A program made the translations under genes and the position numbers. The notes under the pieces are model-generated. The model did not search any database, was not told the origin of the DNA, and saw only the letters and a list, made by a program, of their open reading frames with translations. Source: JBGQBN01 sp041494805 (GTDB taxonomy: Bacteria; Acidobacteriota; Terriglobia; Terriglobales; Acidobacteriaceae). Taken from it: a stretch of 11,603 nt of DNA. Numbering within the stretch: the stretch's first letter is position 1; every line of letters begins with the position of its first letter. The DNA is taken from positions 1 to 11,603 of the forward strand of contig JBGQBN010000084.1 in assembly GCA_041494805.1 (NCBI GenBank). Direction: 5' to 3'. Positions 7,068 to 11,603 of the stretch are shown here, piece after piece.

Positions 7068-7871
7068 CTATTTAGCGCCGGGAAGAAACCTTTGCAAAGG
7101 GCATCCGTCACACTTTGGCTTCAACTTGAAGCAGTAGTTCTTGCCGACATTGATGATGAGTCCGTGCATTTCGTTGTATGCCTGGGCCAGGGGAGATCGT
7201 TTGGCGCGGCTCATTGGCGAGGGTGAATGGGCTCCGCCCTTCAGCTCCCGGTCCCCCGGGGCCGAAGCCCTTTCCCGGTTTGTGCTTTTTTTCGCGAGGC
7301 GATGCCCGACCTGTTCCCATGGAACCTCAGCCAGGGCCCGCTCGAACAGCAAACGAATCTCCTCATAGGAAGCATTGGCAGGCAGGATCCGGTGGCGGTC
7401 CAGAATGCGGCGAGTGTAGGCGTCAACGACAAACACAGGATGCTGACCGGAGTAGAGCAAGATGGAATCAGCCGTCTCCGGTCCAACCCCGTCCAGCGCC
7501 AGCAGTTCCGAGCGCAGTTTCCCGGTCGGCCGGGAGAACATGCGGTTAAGAGACCCGTCGTAGTACTCGTCCAGAAACGTCACAAAAGTTTTCAGTCGGC
7601 GAGCTTTCTGACGAAAGTAGCCTGCCGGCCGGGTCAAGGACTGCAGTCGCGGCAGAAGCGTGCTTCGGATGCCGTCCGGATTCAACAGACCGGCAGAGCG
7701 CAGACGGCGTAAAGCCTGCTCCACATTCGTCCAGGCAGTATTCTGCGTGAGATAGGCGCCCACGATGACTTCGAAGCGAGTGCGGGCTGGCCACCAATGC
7801 TGGCGTCCCCAGGTGCCGAAGAGAGTTTCGTAGTAGACCTGGAGTTCTTCTTCCTTACTCGCAAACTTCAA
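7068..7871 (-). CDS. Endonuclease III-superfamily DNA glycosylase (COG2231/MagIII-like)
   Basis: A 267-residue helix-hairpin-helix GPD protein of base-excision repair. The WWPARTRFEVIVGAYLTQNTAW segment (26-47, here shortened: WWPA...FEVIVGAYLTQNT) is typical of COG2231, which includes Helicobacter MagIII, a 3-methyladenine glycosylase. The HhH motif LDGVGPETADSI is at 126-137 and the catalytic aspartate is Asp150 in VVDAYTRR. The lysine that endonuclease III uses for strand cleavage is replaced by Glu132, so a monofunctional glycosylase is likely. The C-terminal iron-sulfur pattern is C247-X6-C254-X2-C257, but the fourth cysteine is leucine. Residues about 192-228 look like an insert, rich in Arg, Lys, Ser, Pro and Gly. 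The start is TTG at 7871, chosen because GGAGG lies six bases before it. The xylanase gene follows 20 bases after the stop. Confidence 0.85.
   Translation of the reverse strand: MKFASKEEELQVYYETLFGTWGRQHWWPARTRFEVIVGAYLTQNTAWTNVEQALRRLRSAGLLNPDGIRSTLLPRLQSLTRPAGYFRQKARRLKTFVTFLDEYYDGSLNRMFSRPTGKLRSELLALDGVGPETADSILLYSGQHPVFVVDAYTRRILDRHRILPANASYEEIRLLFERALAEVPWEQVGHRLAKKSTNRERASAPGDRELKGGAHSPSPMSRAKRSPLAQAYNEMHGLIINVGKNYCFKLKPKCDGCPLQRFLPGAK
7188..7298 (-). repeat. GC-rich hairpin-bearing in-frame insert inside the glycosylase gene
   Basis: On the minus strand this stretch holds GGGCTTCGGCCC (7259-7270, a four-pair stem with a TTCG loop), the palindrome CCCCGGGG (7254-7261), and GGGCGGAGCCC (7229-7239), and it opens near a run of seven A (7286-7292). 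It encodes about 37 residues of low-complexity protein between two conserved helices and has no stop in the gene frame. It resembles palindromic elements that insert into bacterial coding genes, but no second copy exists in the window to prove mobility. Confidence 0.4.
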
Positions 7872-8028
7872 GCCTCGCCTCCGTGCCCCGACTGCCCTGG
7901 AAAAGCTGGCGGTTGTCCCGTGTCCGGCCTCCCAGCCTCGGCAGGAACTTGTCCTTACCGAAGTGCATGTCCCCCAGGACTTCCGCCAACAGCCCCTTCA
8001 CGAAATGCCCATCTGACGCGGATTCCAT
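7855..8028 (-). CDS. Possible small hypothetical protein upstream of the glycosylase
   Basis: A 57-codon frame beginning MESASDGHFVKGLLAEVLGD, whose TAA overlaps the glycosylase TTG by 17 bases, as in coupled gene pairs. About four fifths of its third codon positions are G or C, which fits coding use in this genome. There is no good Shine-Dalgarno at the ATG (8028), and the frame stays open upstream to a TTG at 8109, which would give 84 residues. I recognise no family, membrane segment or metal motif. It could be a real leader gene, a decayed remnant, or chance in a GC-rich gap. Confidence 0.25.
   Translation of the reverse strand: MESASDGHFVKGLLAEVLGDMHFGKDKFLPRLGGRTRDNRQLFQGSRGTEARLEVCE
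7878..7882 (-). promoter_or_regulatory. Ribosome binding site fixing the TTG start of the glycosylase
   Basis: GGAGG on the minus strand lies six bases before the TTG at 7871. It is the best Shine-Dalgarno sequence in the minus-strand genes and decides this unusual start codon. Confidence 0.7.
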
Positions 8029-8099
8029 GAGCAGCAAAGGCTTGTGCCGGTTCCGGCGCGCAGTACAGGTACCAAAGTTACTGGTGCAGCAATGCATCT

Positions 8100-8122
8100 G
8101 CGTTGACAATTTCTGTCAACGC
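8100..8122. promoter_or_regulatory. Perfect 9-bp inverted repeat with TTGACA on both strands
   Basis: GCGTTGACA (8100-8108) and TGTCAACGC (8114-8122) flank the five-base loop ATTTC. Each arm carries a consensus -35 box, TTGACA, pointing outward from its own strand. On the plus strand TACGCT (8125-8130) lies 16 bases on and could be a weak -10 for the pil operon. On the minus strand TGCATT (8091-8096) lies 17 bases on, a weaker match. It could be an operator overlapping a promoter, or a hairpin in a leader. The rest of the 7872-8221 gap holds only the doubtful small frame and minor hairpins at 8046-8057 and 8186-8201. Confidence 0.5.
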
Positions 8123-8208
8123 GATACGCTGCAACTTCTCCCCCCGAAAAACGGCAGCGACTTCGTGCGAGCCAAGTAAAGTCTACGGCATCTCTCTGCC
8201 GCTCAGAT

Positions 8209-8213
8209 AGGAG
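8209..8213 (+). promoter_or_regulatory. Ribosome binding site of pilB
   Basis: AGGAG stands eight bases before the ATG at 8222, a standard spacing, and supports that start. A five-pair hairpin CGGCA/TGCCG with a six-base loop (8186-8201) lies just upstream and would leave the site open. Confidence 0.6.
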
Positions 8214-8221
8214 ATCGAGGT

Positions 8222-9937
8222 ATGTCTCAACGGCTGGGTGATCTTCTGGTCAAAGAGAAGGTCATATCCCCAGAGCAGTTGGAACAAGCGATGAAGGTCC
8301 AGAAGGAGACCAACTGTCGCCTGGGCTCGGCCCTGGTGAAGTTGGGCTTTCTGACCGATGAAGACGTTACTAACTTCCTGTCGCGGCAATACGGCGTTCC
8401 CGCCATCAATCTTTCCTACTTTGAAATTGATCCGTCAGTCGTCAAGCTCATCCCGTTTGAAACCGCCAAGCGTTACCAGATCCTGCCTCTGAGCCGCGTA
8501 GGCGCTTCGTTGACCATCGCCATGGTCGATCCGACGAACGTGTTCGCCATGGACGACATCAAGTTCATGACCGGCTTCAACATCGAGCCGGTGGTGGCGT
8601 CGGAGAGCTCGATCCAGGAAGGCATCGAAAAAGCCTACGGCACGACCAACCAGGAAGACCTGGAGACGGTCATGCAGTCGATGACGGAACTGGGTGAGCC
8701 CGACGTCGAGCTGCAGTCGGAAGAAACGGAGATGGAGCTGGCCGACCTGGAGCGGGCGGCGGATGAGGCCCCCATCGTCAAGCTGGTCAACCTGGTGCTG
8801 ACCGATGCGGTGAAGCGCGGGGCCAGCGACATTCACATGGAGCCGTACGAGAAAGAGTTCCGCGTGCGCTTCCGTATTGACGGAATTCTGCAGAGCATCA
8901 TGTCGCCGCCGCTCAAGCTGAAGGACGCTATCACCTCCCGCGTGAAGATCATGGCCAAGCTGGACATCAGCGAAAAGCGGCTGCCGCAAGATGGCCGCAT
9001 CATGCTGAAGATGAACGTCGGCGGCCGCAAGAAGCAGCTCGACTTCCGCGTCAGCACCTTACCCACTCTGTGGGGCGAAAAAATTGTGCTTCGGCTGCTC
9101 GACAAGGAAAACCTGCGCCTGGACATGACCAAGCTGGGCTTCGAGTCGGAATCACTGGTCAAGTTTGAGAAAGCGATTTTGAAGCCCTACGGCATGGTGC
9201 TGGTGACCGGGCCCACAGGCTCCGGCAAGACCAACACTTTGTACTCCTCGATTGCACGCCTGAACACCCCGGACACCAACATCATGACGGCCGAAGATCC
9301 GGTCGAGTTCCAACTGGCTGGCGTGAACCAGGTGCAGATGAAGGAGCAGATCGGGTTGAACTTTGCCGCAGCCCTGCGGGCCTTCTTGCGGCAGGACCCA
9401 AACATCATCCTGGTCGGTGAGATCCGCGATTTCGAAACCGCGGAAATTGCCATCAAGGCGGCTCTCACCGGACACCTGGTGCTTTCCACCCTACACACCA
9501 ATGGAGCGCCGGAGACCATCACACGGCTCATGAACATGGGTATTGAGCCTTTCCTGGTGGCAACGTCTGTCCACCTCATCTGCGCCCAGCGCCTCGTGCG
9601 GCGTATTTGCAAAGACTGCGCGGAGGTGGTGGATATGCCGCCACAAGCGTTGATCGAAGAGGGCTACACGCCCGAGGAAGCCAAGACCGTGAAGATCCAG
9701 AAAGGCAAGGGTTGCGGCACTTGCAACAGCACCGGATACAAGGGCCGCACTGGCCTCTACGAAGTCATGGAAGTGGATGACGAGATCAAGGAACTGGTCC
9801 TGGTGGGCGCCTCGGCGGTCGAACTGAAGAAGAAAGCGATTGAGCGAGGCATGATCACGCTGCGCCGCAGCGGACTCATCAAGGTGGCGGCAGGCATGAC
9901 CACTCTGGAAGAAGTGGCTCGCGAGACCATTCACTGA
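8222..9937 (+). CDS. pilB: Type IV pilus extension ATPase PilB with MshEN domain
   Basis: PilB is the cytoplasmic hexameric ATPase that powers pilin polymerisation, acting on PilC at the inner membrane; 571 residues is the normal length. The N-terminal MshEN domain holds two 24-residue motifs, Arg4-Gln27 and Arg33-Gln56, each beginning RLG and ending in Gln, five residues apart; in MshE this arrangement binds cyclic-di-GMP. The motor domain has SDIHMEPYE (202-210), Walker A GPTGSGKTNT (330-339), Asp box AEDPVEF (357-363), Walker B IILVGEIRD (395-403) and His box TGHLVLSTLHTN (416-427). A zinc-binding tetracysteine follows (C463-X2-C466 and C498-X2-C501), which marks PilB/GspE and is absent from PilT. 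pilT follows after 25 bases and pilC after that. A GspE type II secretion ATPase is less likely because pilT is adjacent. Confidence 0.96.
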   Translation: MSQRLGDLLVKEKVISPEQLEQAMKVQKETNCRLGSALVKLGFLTDEDVTNFLSRQYGVPAINLSYFEIDPSVVKLIPFETAKRYQILPLSRVGASLTIAMVDPTNVFAMDDIKFMTGFNIEPVVASESSIQEGIEKAYGTTNQEDLETVMQSMTELGEPDVELQSEETEMELADLERAADEAPIVKLVNLVLTDAVKRGASDIHMEPYEKEFRVRFRIDGILQSIMSPPLKLKDAITSRVKIMAKLDISEKRLPQDGRIMLKMNVGGRKKQLDFRVSTLPTLWGEKIVLRLLDKENLRLDMTKLGFESESLVKFEKAILKPYGMVLVTGPTGSGKTNTLYSSIARLNTPDTNIMTAEDPVEFQLAGVNQVQMKEQIGLNFAAALRAFLRQDPNIILVGEIRDFETAEIAIKAALTGHLVLSTLHTNGAPETITRLMNMGIEPFLVATSVHLICAQRLVRRICKDCAEVVDMPPQALIEEGYTPEEAKTVKIQKGKGCGTCNSTGYKGRTGLYEVMEVDDEIKELVLVGASAVELKKKAIERGMITLRRSGLIKVAAGMTTLEEVARETIH

Positions 9938-9962
9938 GCTTGAGGAAAGGGAAGAGAAGACT

Positions 9963-11075
9963 ATGTCGCTCGCATTAAGCGATCTGTTAAAACGAATGTT
10001 GGAGATGGGAGGCAGCGATCTCCACATCACAACCAACTCCCCGCCGCAGATCCGCGTGCACGGCCACCTGGTGCCCCTCGATCTGCCACAGATGACGCCC
10101 GCCGAAACCAAGCAGCTGGCCTACAGCGTCATGACCGACTCCCAGAAGCACCGCTTCGAGGAAAACCTCGAATTGGACTTCTCCTTCGGTCTGAAAGGCC
10201 TGGCCCGCTTCCGCGCCAACACGTTCAACCAGCGCGGCGCCACCTCGGCGGTCTTCCGTCTGATTCCGTTCGAGATCAAATCGTTCAATCAGTTGGGACT
10301 TCCCGCCATCGTGAGCAAACTGTGCGACAGGCCGCGCGGTCTGGTGCTGGTGACAGGCCCAACCGGATCGGGCAAGTCCACCACGCTGGCCGCCATGATT
10401 GACAAGATCAACACCGAGCGCCACGACCACATCCTCACCATTGAGGACCCGATCGAATTCGTGCACATGAACAAGAATTGTGTGGTCAACCAGCGCGAAC
10501 TGCACGCTGACACCAAGAGCTTCGCCGATGCGCTGCGCGCCGCCCTTCGTGAAGACCCGGACGTGGTGCTGATTGGCGAAATGCGCGACCTGGAAACCAT
10601 TGAATCGGCGCTGCGCATCGCTGAAACCGGTCACTTGACGTTCGGCACGCTGCACACCAACTCGGCATCTTCCACCATCAACCGAATCATCGACGTCTTC
10701 CCATCGCACCAGCAATCGCAGATTCGCGCCCAGCTTTCGCTGGTCCTGGAAGGCATCATGTGCCAGGCGCTGCTCGCCAAGGCCGACGGCCGGGGCCGCG
10801 CCATGGCCATGGAAATCCTGGTGCCCAACGCCGCCATCCGCAATCTGATTCGCGAAGACAAGATCCACCAGATTTATTCCTCGATGCAGTCGGGGCAGGA
10901 CAAGTTTGGAATGCAGACCTTCAATCAGTCGCTCGTTTCGCTCTATATGACCAGACAGATTACCCTGGAGACCGCCATGGCTCGCTCGAGCAACCAGGAA
11001 GAACTCCAGGATATGATCAGCCGGAGTGCCGCAGCCGGCCCTCCCAAACCGCAGTATCCTCCCGCGCGTCGGTAA
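9963..11075 (+). CDS. pilT: Type IV pilus retraction ATPase PilT
   Basis: PilT drives depolymerisation of the pilus and so twitching motility and DNA uptake. The 370-residue protein has the N-terminal PAS-like domain with GGSDLHIT (16-23), Walker A GPTGSGKST (132-140), Asp box TIEDPIEF (159-166), Walker B VVLIGEMRD (201-209) and His box TGHLTFGTLHTN (222-233). The retraction signature AIRNLIRE (291-298) and GMQTFNQSL (316-324) separate it from PilB, as does the lack of the zinc cysteines. The C-terminal tail is rich in Ala, Pro and Lys/Arg. The ATG at 9963 follows a purine-rich stretch (GGAAAGGGAAGAGAAG) that serves as ribosome binding region, 25 bases after the pilB stop, so the two are surely one transcript. 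PilU, a paralogue, is possible but position between pilB and pilC favours PilT. Confidence 0.96.
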   Translation: MSLALSDLLKRMLEMGGSDLHITTNSPPQIRVHGHLVPLDLPQMTPAETKQLAYSVMTDSQKHRFEENLELDFSFGLKGLARFRANTFNQRGATSAVFRLIPFEIKSFNQLGLPAIVSKLCDRPRGLVLVTGPTGSGKSTTLAAMIDKINTERHDHILTIEDPIEFVHMNKNCVVNQRELHADTKSFADALRAALREDPDVVLIGEMRDLETIESALRIAETGHLTFGTLHTNSASSTINRIIDVFPSHQQSQIRAQLSLVLEGIMCQALLAKADGRGRAMAMEILVPNAAIRNLIREDKIHQIYSSMQSGQDKFGMQTFNQSLVSLYMTRQITLETAMARSSNQEELQDMISRSAAAGPPKPQYPPARR

Positions 11076-11092
11076 GACAGGGGCGGAGCAGT

Positions 11093-11119
11093 CCACCGGT
11101 AGGCGGACGGTTCCGGTGG
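11093..11119 (+). repeat. Inverted repeat between pilT and pilC
   Basis: CCACCGG (11093-11099) and CCGGTGG (11113-11119) form a seven-pair GC stem with a 13-base loop in the 97-base gap. No T-run follows, so it is not a standard terminator; it could stabilise the upstream mRNA or tune expression between the ATPases and PilC. Confidence 0.3.
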
Positions 11120-11160
11120 CCAGCGCCAGGCCAGGCAAGCGTGGAGAGAAAATTCAAATG

Positions 11161-11166
11161 AGGTGA
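11161..11166 (+). promoter_or_regulatory. Ribosome binding site of pilC
   Basis: AGGTGA lies six bases before the ATG at 11173 and fixes the pilC start. Confidence 0.65.
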
Positions 11167-11172
11167 CCACCG

Positions 11173-11603
11173 ATGCCGCAATTCGAATTTCGTGGCACGT
11201 CCCGTACTGGCGAGCAAGTCAGCGGTAGCCGCGCCGCCCCCAGCCGGGAAGCTCTGGATGCCCTGCTGCGGCGCGAGCAGATTACTCCCACCCGCATCGT
11301 CGAGAAGGGGCGGGAGATCGCCATTCCCAAGCCTAAAGTCGCGGGCAAGGTCAACGCCAAGGAACTGGCCATTTTCACCCGGCAATTTTCGGTCATGATC
11401 GATGCCGGCCTGCCGCTCGTGCAATGTCTGGAAATCCTCGCCACCCAGCAGGAAAACAAAGGGTTTGCCAAAGCCCTTTCGCAGGTCCGGTCTTCGGTGG
11501 AGGGCGGTTCGAATCTGGCCAACGCTCTCCGGCAGTTTCCGAAAATCTTCGACGACCTCTACGCAAATATGGTGGAAGCGGGCGAGACGGGCGGTATTCT
11601 CGA
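11173..11603 (+). CDS. pilC: Type IV pilus inner-membrane platform protein PilC, 5' part
   Basis: The gene runs off the right edge; 143 residues plus two bases are visible of a protein usually about 400 long. It starts MPQFEFRGTSRTGEQVSG, the typical PilC/GspF opening, followed by a linker and the first T2SSF domain from about residue 62: KELAIFTRQFSVMIDAGLPL, LEILATQQEN, the VEGGSNLANALRQFPKIFDD segment and the conserved EAGETGG (135-141). The membrane helices of the family lie beyond the edge. PilC sits in the inner membrane and couples PilB and PilT to pilus growth and retraction. Gene order pilB-pilT-pilC as in Myxococcus and Geobacter suggests pilS, pilR or pilA may follow outside the window. 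GspF is the alternative, made unlikely by pilT. Confidence 0.93.
   Translation, partial: MPQFEFRGTSRTGEQVSGSRAAPSREALDALLRREQITPTRIVEKGREIAIPKPKVAGKVNAKELAIFTRQFSVMIDAGLPLVQCLEILATQQENKGFAKALSQVRSSVEGGSNLANALRQFPKIFDDLYANMVEAGETGGIL

Noticed and set aside
8123..8221. Riboswitch or sigma54 promoter in front of pilB
   Set aside because: The conserved core of a cyclic-di-GMP (GEMM) riboswitch was not found, and no GG-N10-GC with the sigma54 consensus was seen.
9987..11138. Open frame of 383 codons on the minus strand
   Set aside because: Shadow of pilT, whose motifs are complete on the plus strand.

Overview
The window looks like chromosome from a GC-rich, Gram-negative-type bacterium. Two things point to Acidobacteriota (Terriglobia-like): the style of the proteins, such as an Era with a short KGRPAG-type insert before the DTPG box, an NtrX-like regulator and a GH10 xylanase with a signal peptide, and the pilB-pilT-pilC gene order. 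This placement is inference from recognised families; no database search was possible. A deltaproteobacterial-type genome is the main alternative, since it shares the pil gene order.

Layout. (1) Positions 2-1474, plus strand: the 3' end of a CorC/HlyC-type CBS-domain gene, followed almost without a gap by era, the GTPase of 30S ribosome maturation. (2) Positions 1526-2047, plus strand: a candidate sigma70 promoter and a single small RsbW-like ATP-binding protein (anti-sigma/serine kinase family) with no partner gene in view. (3) Positions 2202-5890, minus strand: a membrane histidine kinase of NtrY type and an NtrX/NtrC-type response regulator, one base apart, behind a promoter with a perfect TATAAT. 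The regulator's sigma54-contact loop is not GAFTGA but GSFPAA. (4) Positions 5938-7871, minus strand: a secreted GH10 endo-xylanase placed 20 bases after a gene for an endonuclease III-superfamily DNA glycosylase (COG2231/MagIII-like). The glycosylase has an unusual GC-rich, hairpin-bearing in-frame insert and only three of the four iron-sulfur cysteines. A possible 57-codon gene overlaps its start. (5) Positions 8100-11603, plus strand: the type IV pilus motor operon pilB, pilT, and the 5' end of pilC, preceded by a perfect 9-bp inverted repeat that contains TTGACA on both strands.

How the parts work together. The pil genes form one machine: PilB (extension ATPase) carries an N-terminal MshEN domain whose two motif copies fit cyclic-di-GMP binding, PilT is the retraction ATPase, and PilC is the inner-membrane platform. 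The kinase/regulator pair is a self-contained two-component system whose stimulus and targets cannot be read from the sequence. CorC-like protein and Era form a conserved housekeeping pair. No tRNA, rRNA, CRISPR array, insertion sequence or phage gene was seen. The window is mostly conserved core genes; the less ordinary signals are the altered GAFTGA loop, the in-frame insert in the glycosylase, and the palindromic divergent promoter region before pilB.
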